39,730 nt of DNA from an uncultured Prevotellaceae bacterium (GTDB lineage: Bacteria > Bacteroidota > Bacteroidia > Bacteroidales > Bacteroidaceae), in contig CAMADY010000015.1 of NCBI GenBank assembly GCA_945831805.1, positions 1-39,730 on the forward strand. Direction: 5' to 3'. Below are positions 15,816-24,731 of the stretch, piece by piece. The notes beneath the pieces were generated by a model. It saw only the letters and a program-made list of their open reading frames with translations. It did no database searches and had not been told where the DNA came from. Position numbers and translations under genes: made by a program. The first letter of the stretch is position 1. Every line of letters begins with the position of its first letter.

Positions 15816-16019
15816 CTATTCTTCAAATGTATTCTGGCTGCTCCAGTCTTCCGATTCGTCGAAGATGAAGTCGGAGCGCTTGGCGAAGTCTCCTTCGCCA
15901 TCACCGTTGCCAGCACCATTATTGTTTGTGCCCAGTCCTTTGGAATAGGTCGTAAGGACATTGTCGGTGTCTATTGGCTCGAAGCAGATGTACGGCTGTA
16001 TGTATGATTTTCTTTTCAT
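15816..16019 (-). CDS. Small acidic protein downstream of the glycine-rich surface protein
   Basis: The product has 67 residues: a basic N-terminus (MKRKSYIQPYICFEPI), a Gly/Asn-rich middle (GLGTNNNGAGNGDGEGDF) and an acidic end (FDESEDWSS). It begins 17 bases after the stop of the giant gene on the same strand, so the two are likely one transcript. Short proteins opening with MKRKxYIxP and closing with an acidic Trp-containing tail occur in Prevotella genomes near surface-protein genes; I know no assigned function. It has no signal peptide or membrane helix. A peptide-precursor role is conceivable but unsupported: no modification enzyme or exporter is nearby. Confidence 0.6.
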   Translation of the reverse strand: MKRKSYIQPYICFEPIDTDNVLTTYSKGLGTNNNGAGNGDGEGDFAKRSDFIFDESEDWSSQNTFEE

Positions 16020-16036
16020 TTGTCTCCTTTCATCCT

Positions 16037-19000
16037 TTAACGTACAACCATCTTCCTGCCACCCTTGACATATATGCCTGGTCGCAGATTGTCCGCATTC
16101 TGCATCCTTCTGCCGTCAATCGTATATACAACGTCCGCAGACCTGCCGTTACCCTTCAGCTCCTTTATGCCCGTAGGTGCATCGTACTCATCGAAGCTGA
16201 GCACCATGGACTTTGCACTCTGCTGACCGTTTGGAGTCTTCACAACCCAACGGTACGGACGCTGGTGCGAGCCAGCCTTTGCCCATGTGAACGAACCTCC
16301 GTTCGTAACAACCCAGAACGCTCTGTCGGCAGTAGCCACGTGGTCATCGTTCTTCAGTGAAGCCTCTACGGTGTAGCCTTCGTCAAGGTCTTTGCCGCTG
16401 AGGGTAACACCGCTAAGCGCAGAGCCCGTTAACGTCATTTTTCCGGCAGCATGCTTCACGAAATAGCATGTATTGGCAGTGAATCCAGAGGTGATGCTGC
16501 TTACATGCAGCGTAGTGACACCGTCGCTGGTTCTTGCAAGGTCTATAGTGCCGAGCTCTGCATCGCCCGCATTGTCAATAACGAACGGAACATACAATGC
16601 CTGCCATTTGCCGCCCTGCACGCCAGAGAACGTACGCACATAGCTTACAGGCGAACCACTCACCGCAGACTTGTTGGTGTAAGGCAGTGCGCCATCATCC
16701 GTCAGCAGGATTGTCACGTTGCTATTACCCGTAACGCCATTAGCGTATGCCACACCATCATTGTCGATACTCTGTCCGTTGAGGTCGAGGGTGAGAGAAC
16801 GGCCTGGGTCAACAAGCGTTGCATTGCTCAAATCAACAGCATCCACCTTAGCGCCATAGCCTAAAGGATGCGCAGTAAGCTTGATGATGGTGGCGATGCC
16901 GATAGGGTTTGCTTTTGTACCGTCTCTATTAAAGTATTCCTTAGCTCTTGTCAAAGCAGCGTTGATACTATTACAACCATCAAAGATGTCTGTTTCATTC
17001 ATTACCAACACACAGCCAGGCAACAGTTGAACCTCTGCTAACTGAGAAGGACTCTCTTTATCAACCTTTGTCCATTCGCCATTTTTATTTACAAGAATAT
17101 ATCGTGCACAGTGCTTACAGTTCACGTGAGGAAGCAATCCTGGCACACCATCCTTTGGCTCTGTTGCGGGCTCTACGATGTATGCCTCCATTATATTTTC
17201 TGTCACATTGCCATTTTTATCCAGATATTGACCTTTTGCATTCTTACGAACATTCCATTCGTGGGTAACATACACATTCATCAGGCGAGTTGCAGTATTA
17301 CCTGCCGCATCGGTTGCAGAAATGGTATAAACCTTAAACTCTGGGATGATTGGATTTTTATCTTTATCATATTCCGTAGCATCTGCTTCACCTGGTTTAG
17401 CAAGATAGAAGTGTCTTATGCCATTTATTACATTCGTTGTAACACCTATGGGAAGATTCGTGCCATTGGTCACAACATTACCATTTATGGTGATAGCATT
17501 AACACCCACGTTATCTTCTACTGTTACGTCAATCGTAGGATAGTCATTATCAGAACATACTACGGAGAATGTTTCTTCACGACGTCCTTCCGGATTATGA
17601 AATATAAATGGCGCTTGGTTATCTACCTTATACTGATCAGAAATCACATAAGAATAGTTGTCGTCATTATCCTTCGTCTTGATATATACATAACCAAATG
17701 CAAAGTTTGTTCCTTCAATTGTTACCGTGTATGTACCATTCTGTCCGTTAGTCAGTGGCATCCACTGTCCTTCTGTTGGAGTTTCGTTCTTATTGTCTGC
17801 AATATAATACCACTGAGTAGTCTCTGTTCCATCATTAGCATCTTCAATGTGGACATAAACATCCATTGAACCATGCACGTAGCCTTGAAGGTCTGTTGTT
17901 TCGTTAAGTTTTGAGCCTGTGAAGTTTATAACAGGTGGAATAGCATCAGCCCATGAGGCATAGACTGACACATCACCATTGGCAGTAACAGATATTGTTT
18001 TAGTGTCATCATCCGCAACAGAAGTCCATCCTTCAAAACGATAATTTTCAAGTTGTGCCTTAAATTCTTCAAGACTTATGTTTTCTCCAAGAGCAGTAGC
18101 ATACACATATTCCGTTGTGCCTTGAGCATAATGAGGATGCGTGCCCGTAGGTGCATTAAGGTTTAAGTGTAAAATTGGTAATGCTATAGATTGTGTGAGA
18201 ATAATTTGGTTGTCATTTGAAGATACGTCCGTACTCAATGGCATAGAATTTACGTTATGAGATACTCCGTCCATCTCGTAACCAACAATCAGAATCTTAT
18301 AGTAAAGTTTCTCATTGAGTGTACTCTCAGGCCAAACAGGATATACGCCTGTATATCTTCCTCCTACATTACTACATGCAAATGCAGTTGTGTGCTGACT
18401 AATCACCTCATAGTCACCATCTACACTATTGGAGCGTAGTAATTTAACATTCAAGACAGTTGGTTTCTTCTCATTAGTAATATTCACACTCCATTCCTGC
18501 ATGAAGGTTCCAGAAGGAATAGCACTAAGCACAACCTCGTGTGTTGAGCTATTATTAGAAATATACTTATTGTCCGTCGCAGAGATATTATTTGAAGACA
18601 ATGCTGTTGCAGAGATTTGCAATGTTTTCAGTTGTCCTTCTGTAACATAAATCGTAGATGATGTATTAGAACCACTACCAACCTGTGCTGTGATGGTTGC
18701 TGTAGCAATCCTATGACCAGCGAAAACACCAGCGCCATCAGTTTCTGAGCCAGCTGTTGCTACAAAAGCGGAGCCCACATTGAACTGTATCTTTGCATAT
18801 TTACTTTTATCTGTGGTATTAAGATGCTGAAGAGTGCCACTCTGATTTACATAGGAGTAATCCCAAGTAATAGTAAATTCGTTTTTTATCCAATGAGCAT
18901 ATAGATTCTCGTCCTCAATGAAAGTACGCGTACCATCTACTACATTACCATTATGGTCAAAGATTCTTTCACCACCTTCCGGCTCTGTATAATATCCATC

Positions 19001-20463
19001 AAAGTAATATCCTGTCTTTGTAGGAATAGTAAAGTCTGCGAGATTCTCAATTGGTTCGCCCTTAACAATTTTCTCTGCTGCTCGAGCAGTTGAGCCACCC
19101 TGATTGTCAAATGTCAGTGCAACCTCGTAAAGCGCACGTATCTCTGCCGGTATCTGGGACTCTGATGTATATGCTGGTTGAAGGTTTTCTGCTGCATTCG
19201 TTGTATTAGCATTGATAGTGGCATTGTTTAGCCAATAAACATTGTCTGCTACACCTGCATCACCTGCATCACCAGCGGCACCACCAACACCGCCTGTGTT
19301 AGGGTAGTGTTGGATGTTTGAAGATACTATTACTCCAAAAAACTTAAATGTAGCAGTTCTACCTGGTCCTTCGTCTCTTGTCACTCCTGTTGTTTTACTA
19401 CCAGCCTTTGCACCAAGACCGCCTTCGCCAGGTGCTGCAGTACAGATAGCTTGGTTAACAGTCATAGCATCAGCTTGTGTTCCAAATCCCCAAAAGGGGC
19501 TTGCTTTTCCTGCATTAGCTGCATAGTTGTTATTGCTGTCTGCACCACCTTGGCCGCCGCTACCGCCGCCACCGCCAGCAATACCGCCAGCACCGATGGC
19601 ACAAGTAGGAGCTCCACCAGCTGCACCGCCACCACCAGCGCCACCACCACCTACTGAATAGTAGTTATTGCTGCTTTTTGATGTGGTGTAACCGGAAATA
19701 CCATTTGCTTTTGCTGCACCAGCCGTTAATCCGCCAGCGCCAGCATTGGCGTTAACAGTAACCTTACCTAGTATATACACCTTACCCATACCACCAGACA
19801 AAGAACCTTTTGAACCAGCATTACCTGCAGCACCTGAATAACTCGTAGCATTTGCACCCTGTGCGGTGGCAGCACCACCAGCACCGCCTTTACCACCAGC
19901 ACCGCCTATGCCAGCACCAGCACCATAGCCTCCGTCGCCACCTTTACCACCAGCACCACCGAAGTTTTTGTTGGCATCGTAAGTATAGGTAAAAGGATTA
20001 GCTGAAGGACTCACCTCTCCACGTGCATTCTGTCCAGGATCACCATCCTTACCACTTGTACCGTTACCACCAGTAGCAGTCAATGTACCTTCACCAATGA
20101 TAACGAGTGTAGAACTCTCTGGCACAAGGATACCTGGCATACCTGCAAAACCTGCATCTGCATCCGCATCTGCACCCTTAACGGTCAGCGTAACGCCACT
20201 TTTGATGTTGATGACTACTCGCGCATTCTGGCGAACACGAAGACCTGCCTCACCTGCCTTGGAGGCTGTGATGGTAGCATTCGTTGACACCGTATAAACA
20301 TGTCCATCCAAGAGAATGGAATTTGGCGTTGTGGGCAGATCCGTCTGTCCCACCGCCACAATGGTGACGAGGGTTAGTAGGGCAACGAGGGTTGTCCTGA
20401 CGAGAGCGTTACTCTTAATGATTGATTTCTGGATGTGTTGAGGCTTAATTTGCCCCCCCCCAT
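16037..20463 (-). CDS. Giant glycine-rich cell-surface protein, start out of frame at a G9 tract
   Basis: The continuous reading frame is 16037-20359 (1440 residues from a GTG) and stays open to 20470, but it contains no canonical start before that GTG. An ATG at 20463-20461 runs into nine G's and is out of frame by one. With ten G's it would continue in frame as a signal peptide (SNALVRTTLVALLTLVTIVA). Numbered from the GTG, residues about 130-340 are glycine-rich (GGAGGKGGDGGYGAGAG). Two InlB-type (Listeria-Bacteroides) repeats follow, near 412-495 (TKTGYYFDGYYTEPEGG) and 735-815 (YRFEGWTSVADDD). Ig-like segments come next, then a tail VYTIDGRRMQ ending GGRKMVVR that resembles Bacteroidetes C-terminal sorting tails. 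It is probably exported to the surface when on. The middle (about 16900-19300) is AT-richer than the ends. Either phase variation or a sequencing error in the homopolymer explains the frame break. Confidence 0.82.
20453..20461 (-). repeat. Homopolymer G9 (C9 on plus strand) fused to the ATG of the surface-protein gene
   Basis: Nine C's on the plus strand, read as G's on the minus strand; the first G is the third base of the ATG. The codon after the tract in the big frame is CAA at 20452-20450, reached in frame only if the tract is 10 (or 7) long. This is the longest G/C homopolymer I noticed in the window. Confidence 0.9.
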
Positions 20464-20568
20464 TCGGTAATCATAGAAAACATAAAAACAGATTTTTTGT
20501 ATGTATAAGTTGCTCAATAGGTTGTGCTCGGTCTTGCGCCGAAGACAGACACTATATAGAATTTGGAA

Positions 20569-20576
20569 CAAAGTTA
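20569..20576 (-). promoter_or_regulatory. -7 element (TAACTTTG on minus) for the glycine-rich surface protein gene
   Basis: CAAAGTTA on plus reads TAACTTTG on minus and fits TAnnTTTG. It would give a leader of about 100 bases to the ATG at 20463. No clear -33 TTTG is seen. The divergent region 20464-20857 otherwise holds AT-rich DNA and the GH3 promoter; I see no gene in it. Confidence 0.45.
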
Positions 20577-20780
20577 CGTAAATGTTGTTAAATAATAAAA
20601 TAAAATATGAAGAAATAGGTTTGAGAAGGTAGAAAAACAGAAAAATCTTAATATAAGTCAAGTTTTTGGTGTGTGAACAAGTGTTGAATGGCTGTTTTGT
20701 GTGGGAAGTGACGTAACGGAACTGGCTTTTACTTGTGAATCTCTTTTTTCTGCTGCTTTTGCAACTTTTTTGTGAAAATA

Positions 20781-20812
20781 TTTGTGTAGTAACCATTTTT
20801 TAGTTACTTTTG
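20781..20812 (+). promoter_or_regulatory. Promoter of the GH3-family gene
   Basis: TTTG at 20781-20784, exactly 20 bases, then TACTTTTG at 20805-20812: a full match to the Bacteroidetes -33/-7 consensus. The predicted start is near 20819, giving a leader of about 40 bases before the ATG at 20858. Confidence 0.8.
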
Positions 20813-20857
20813 CACGAAAATTGCAGATAGCAGTAATGCTATAGAACAAAAAACGAA

Positions 20858-22375
20858 ATGGGTTTAACATCAATAGCAAGGCTGGCGTTCCTCAAGAGAC
20901 AGAGGGAGCTGGAGAAGCATTTTACATGTCCGGAGGAGCTGCAGGAGAAGGTGCTGAGGCATCTCATTGAGCGCGCCACGGATACGAAATATGGCATGGA
21001 CCACGTCTTCTCGCACACTAAGTCGTACGAGGACTTCGTGAGGAACGTGCCGGTGAACACCTACGAGGAGCTGAAGGACTACATCGACCTGATGCGCCAC
21101 GGCAAGAAGGACGTGCTGTGGCCGGGGGCGGTGAAGTGGTATGCTAAGTCGTCGGGCACGACGAACGACAAGTCGAAGTTCATTCCTGTGAGCCATGAGG
21201 GCTTGCAGCGGCTGCACTATGCCGGAGGAACGGACGTCGTGGCGTGGTATCTTCAGAACAACCCTAAGTCGCGCTTGTTCGACGGCAGGGCGCTGATTCT
21301 CGGTGGATCGCACATGCCTAACTACAACGTCGAGGGCTCGCTGGTCGGCGACCTGTCGGCAATCCTGATAGAGAACATCAATCCGCTGGTGAACCTCGTA
21401 CGCGTGCCGGACAAGAAGACGGCGCTCATCAGCGACTTCGAGGTGAAGCGCGACCGCATTGCACGCCAGTGTCTGACGAAGAACGTGACGAACATCTCCG
21501 GCGTGCCGTCGTGGATGATGTCGGTGCTGATGCGCGTCATGGAGCTTTCGGGCAAGCAGCATCTGGAAGAGGTGTGGCCGAACCTGGAGGTGTTCTTCCA
21601 TGGTGGCATAGCCTTCACGCCGTACCGCAGGCAGTATGAGCAGCTCATCACGAGCCCGAACATGAAGTATATGGAGACGTACAACGCGTCGGAGGGATTC
21701 TTCGGAATACAGAACGACCCTGCGGACAGTGCCATGATGCTGATGCTCGACTACGACTGCTACTACGAGTTTGCGCCTATGGAGGCTATCGACGACAACG
21801 GACAGCTGACGGACCCTTCGAAGGTGGTGCCGCTGGAGGGCATCGAGGTAGGCAGAAACTACGCCATGATAATCTCCACCTCGTGCGGACTGTGGCGCTA
21901 CATGATAGGCGACACGGTGAAGTTCACGTCGAAGAGGCCATACAAGTTCCACATCACAGGCCGCACGAAGTCGTTTATCAATGCCTTCGGAGAAGAGCTC
22001 ATTGTGGATAATGCGGAGAAGGGACTGCAGTATGCTTGCGCACAGACGGGTGCGGAAGTGAAGGAATATACTGCCGCTCCGGTGTTCCGCAGCGAGGGAG
22101 TGATACCGCACCACCAGTGGGTGATAGAGTTTGCTAAGGAGCCGGACAGCCTGGAACGCTTCACGACGCTCCTCGACCGCCGTCTGCAGGAGCTGAACAG
22201 CGACTACGAGGCGAAGCGCTTCAAGGACATCAACATGGTGGAGCTGAAGATTGTGAAGGCGCGCCCGGGACTCTTCGAAGACTGGCTGCGCTCGAAGGGC
22301 AGGCTCGGCGGACAGCATAAGGTGCCACGACTCGCGAATAACCGAAAGCATATTGAGGAAATTCTCCAAATGTAA
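20858..22375 (+). CDS. GH3 auxin-responsive promoter family protein (acyl-adenylating enzyme)
   Basis: The product has 505 residues, a normal length for bacterial GH3 proteins. The nucleotide-binding signature is KSSGTTNDKSKFIPVS at about 97-112. Later motifs typical of the fold include TYNASEGFFGIQ (pyrophosphate/adenylate region), LWRYMIGDTVKF and HITGRTKSFINAFGEELIV. Plant GH3 enzymes adenylate carboxylic acids and couple them to amino acids. In Bacteroidetes the family is common but its substrate is not established. It is cytoplasmic, with no signal peptide. A strong promoter lies just upstream. The stop codon directly touches a REP-like element (22375-22395). The lipoprotein gene downstream may be read from the same promoter, but the inverted GC-rich repeats between them could limit this. 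Confidence 0.93.
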   Translation: MGLTSIARLAFLKRQRELEKHFTCPEELQEKVLRHLIERATDTKYGMDHVFSHTKSYEDFVRNVPVNTYEELKDYIDLMRHGKKDVLWPGAVKWYAKSSGTTNDKSKFIPVSHEGLQRLHYAGGTDVVAWYLQNNPKSRLFDGRALILGGSHMPNYNVEGSLVGDLSAILIENINPLVNLVRVPDKKTALISDFEVKRDRIARQCLTKNVTNISGVPSWMMSVLMRVMELSGKQHLEEVWPNLEVFFHGGIAFTPYRRQYEQLITSPNMKYMETYNASEGFFGIQNDPADSAMMLMLDYDCYYEFAPMEAIDDNGQLTDPSKVVPLEGIEVGRNYAMIISTSCGLWRYMIGDTVKFTSKRPYKFHITGRTKSFINAFGEELIVDNAEKGLQYACAQTGAEVKEYTAAPVFRSEGVIPHHQWVIEFAKEPDSLERFTTLLDRRLQELNSDYEAKRFKDINMVELKIVKARPGLFEDWLRSKGRLGGQHKVPRLANNRKHIEEILQM

Positions 22376-22395
22376 AGACCCGCCCCCAACCCCTC
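22375..22395 (-). repeat. REP-like element, left copy (inverted relative to the right copy)
   Basis: The 21 bases starting at the last base of the GH3 stop codon, read on the minus strand, are closely similar to 22610-22632 on the plus strand. The shared core is GAGGGG, then T or CT-containing G-runs, then GGGTCTT, with about two mismatches and two single-base gaps. A further hairpin CCCCCG/CGGGGG (22422-22427, 22432-22437) lies between the copies. Confidence 0.7.
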
Positions 22396-22545
22396 AATGG
22401 TCTTTACACCCCCTTCGGTTCCCCCCGTTGTCGGGGGACAGAAACCCGTTGATAGGGAGGGGAGAGAAGAATATGCTTTTCCTTGGTTAAATAGTTTCGA
22501 ATACTTTTGATAATAACCGTAAACATTATTTCTGATTACACTTAA

Positions 22546-24690
22546 ATGCGAGAAGTTAACGAATATATCAAAACGCTTTTCCGTAATTTCTCCCCCTCCT
22601 TACTAACGGGAGGGGGCTGGGGGGTGGGTCTTGTGTTGCTTGTCTCCTGTGCCCGCATGGGCGCTCCCGACGGTGGTTGGTTCGATGAGAGGGCACCATA
22701 CGTCGTGGCGGCGCGTCCGGCAGAGAACGATACGAACGTGACGGCTAAGAAGCTGTCTATCTACTTCAACGAGTTCGTGAAGGTTGACAACCCTTCGGAG
22801 AATATTACGATATCTCCTCCGCAGAAGGAGCAGCCGGAGATCAGGGCGCATGCCAAGACTATCAGCATAATGCTGAAGGACTCGCTGCAGCCTAATACGA
22901 CATACACCATAGACTTCTCTGACGCCATCAGCGACAACAACGAGAACAACCCTATGGGCAGCTATACCTACACCTTCTCCACGGGTTCTACCATCGATAC
23001 GCTGCAGGTATCGGGAACGGTGCTGGAGGCAGGCACGCTGGAGCCTGTCAAGGGCATCCTCGTGGGACTGATGGATCCCGACAGCCTCGGGGTGTCAACG
23101 CTGCTGCGCGTTGCAAGGAGCGACTCGCGCGGACAGTTCCACATCAAGGGCGTGGCAGAGGGCGAGTACCTCATCGGTGCGCTGAAGGATATCGACGGCG
23201 ACTACAAGTTCTCGCAGAAGGCGGAGATGATGTCGTTCTCGCACGAGAAAGTGTCGCCATCAGTGTTTATGGACTCACGCCAGGACACCATCTGGGCGGA
23301 TAAGGACCACATCAAGGACATCAAGCCGGTGAGCTTCGTACACTACCTGCCAGACAATATTATACTGACGGCATTCACCCACGAGATAACAGACCGCTAC
23401 TTCCTGAAGGCAGAGCGACTGAAGCCGGAGAGCTTCTCGCTGTTCTACACCGCACCGCTGCTGATAGACTCGCTGACAGAGGAGGCGAAGGCACTGCCGC
23501 TGGACACCGTCAGCGTGGAACACCGCACATACGTGTTGCCGCAGGTGAAGCTCCTCGATGCGCCAGCGACGGCAACGGTGAAGACGGAGCAGCTCCGCGA
23601 CTGGGCTATCGTAGAGCCATCACAGAGGGGTGACACCATAACCTACTGGCTGCGCGACACTGCCTTCGTGAATACCGACACGCTGAGGCTGGAGCTTACG
23701 ACGCTCGTCAGCGACTCGTTGGGACTGACAATGCAGACGGACACCGTGGAGGTGCTCTCGAAGATACCTTTCGCCAAGCGCATGAAGGAGAAGCAAAAGG
23801 CTGAGGAGGAGTGGCAGAAGAAGCTCGCCAAGCGCCGCAAGAAACTCAAGGAGGGCGAGGAACTGACCGACACGCTGATGCCGGTGAAGCACATGAAGCT
23901 GCAGTTCGCCATGGACCAGAACCTTGCGCCGGACGGCATCATACGCCTGAACTTCGAGACTCCGATGAAGCGCATCGAGCGGGATAGCGTACATCTGTAC
24001 GTGGAACAGGACTCCTTGTGGTACCGGGCGCCGTTCGTCTTTGAGCCGGAGGATGGCGACACGCTGTCAAGACACTGGCAGATATACTCCGAATGGATAC
24101 CGGGAGCGCAGTATTCGCTGGAGATAGACTCCTTGGCATTCGAGGATATCTACGGCATGCAATCGACAAAGTACAAGAGCGGACTGAGGATCAGCAAGGA
24201 GGAGGACTTCGCGTCGCTTTTCGTTGACGTGACATACGCTCCGAAGGACTCTACATGCTGGGGTCCGCTCTCGCAGATCTTCGTCTATCTGATGGACGGC
24301 AGCGAGAAGGTATCGCGTACTGCCGTCGTTCGTAACAAGAAAGGCGAGGCAACAGCGTCTGGCACGGCGGAGTTCTACTACGTCAAACCGTCCACCTATT
24401 ATATAAAGGCACTCGTGGATCGCAACGGCAACGGGCGATGGGACACCGGCGACTACTACCTCGACCGCCAGCCGGAGGAGATGTACTACTACACCGACCC
24501 TATAGAGTGCAAGGCGAAGTGGGACATCACGAAGGGATGGAACCTCACCGCCAAGCCTCTTACCCGGCAGAAGCCTGAGAGCATGATAAAGCAGAAGGCT
24601 GACCAGCAGCGCACCATACAGAACCGTAACGCACAGCGTGCGGCAGAGAAGGGCGTAGAGGTGCCGCTGAAATGGAGAAGGGTGGAGTAA
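22546..24690 (+). CDS. Lipoprotein with bacterial Ig-like domain (Big_5 type)
   Basis: The product has 714 residues. The signal segment ends in the lipobox LLVSC followed by ARMGAPDGGWFDE, so it should be lipid-anchored and probably surface or periplasmic. Residues about 50-135 form an Ig-like domain: PYVVAARPAENDTNV, then SIYFNEFVKVDN and TYTIDFSDAISDNNENN. Then come a carboxypeptidase-regulatory-like segment (GILVGLMDPDSLGV) and long beta-rich stretches with a Lys/Glu-rich coiled section (AKRMKEKQKAEEEWQKKLAK). I recognise the family (MGxPDGGWxDE lipoproteins common in Bacteroidales) but not its function. Oddly, the hydrophobic part of the signal (PSLLTGGGWGVG) is encoded by a REP-like palindrome at 22592-22632. 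The next gene follows 41 bases later across a heptamer array. Confidence 0.87.
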   Translation: MREVNEYIKTLFRNFSPSLLTGGGWGVGLVLLVSCARMGAPDGGWFDERAPYVVAARPAENDTNVTAKKLSIYFNEFVKVDNPSENITISPPQKEQPEIRAHAKTISIMLKDSLQPNTTYTIDFSDAISDNNENNPMGSYTYTFSTGSTIDTLQVSGTVLEAGTLEPVKGILVGLMDPDSLGVSTLLRVARSDSRGQFHIKGVAEGEYLIGALKDIDGDYKFSQKAEMMSFSHEKVSPSVFMDSRQDTIWADKDHIKDIKPVSFVHYLPDNIILTAFTHEITDRYFLKAERLKPESFSLFYTAPLLIDSLTEEAKALPLDTVSVEHRTYVLPQVKLLDAPATATVKTEQLRDWAIVEPSQRGDTITYWLRDTAFVNTDTLRLELTTLVSDSLGLTMQTDTVEVLSKIPFAKRMKEKQKAEEEWQKKLAKRRKKLKEGEELTDTLMPVKHMKLQFAMDQNLAPDGIIRLNFETPMKRIERDSVHLYVEQDSLWYRAPFVFEPEDGDTLSRHWQIYSEWIPGAQYSLEIDSLAFEDIYGMQSTKYKSGLRISKEEDFASLFVDVTYAPKDSTCWGPLSQIFVYLMDGSEKVSRTAVVRNKKGEATASGTAEFYYVKPSTYYIKALVDRNGNGRWDTGDYYLDRQPEEMYYYTDPIECKAKWDITKGWNLTAKPLTRQKPESMIKQKADQQRTIQNRNAQRAAEKGVEVPLKWRRVE
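22592..22632 (+). repeat. REP-like palindrome inside the lipoprotein signal-peptide codons
   Basis: CCCCCTCC (22592-22599) pairs with GGAGGGGG (22609-22616) around a 9-base loop, followed by a G-rich tail to GGGTCTT at 22632. The tail repeats in inverted orientation at 22375-22395. All of it lies within the coding frame opened by the ATG at 22546. Confidence 0.75.
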
Positions 24691-24730
24691 TTCATAGTTC
24701 ATAATTCATAATTCATAGTTCATAGTTATT
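24689..24730 (+). repeat. Six heptamers overlapping the lipoprotein stop codon
   Basis: AATTCAT, AGTTCAT, AATTCAT, AATTCAT, AGTTCAT and AGTTATT run end to end. The first shares two bases with the TAA stop and the last ends 1 base before the ATG of the next gene (24732). The array fills the whole intergenic space. Confidence 0.9.
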
Positions 24731-24731
24731 T

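Noticed and set aside
17111..17869. 252-codon plus-strand frame within the glycine-rich surface protein gene
   Set aside because: It is an antisense shadow of the AT-rich middle of that gene; its Ile/Cys/His-rich sequence has no plausible domain.
20374..20796. 140-codon minus-strand frame containing MGGGKLSLN
   Set aside because: This is the out-of-frame reading through the G9 tract plus AT-rich upstream DNA. It has no protein-like features and is explained by the frame break of the surface-protein gene.
20870..22369. Open frame of 499 codons on the minus strand opposite the GH3 gene
   Set aside because: It almost exactly mirrors the GH3 gene, its composition is that of an antisense shadow, and it has no promoter.
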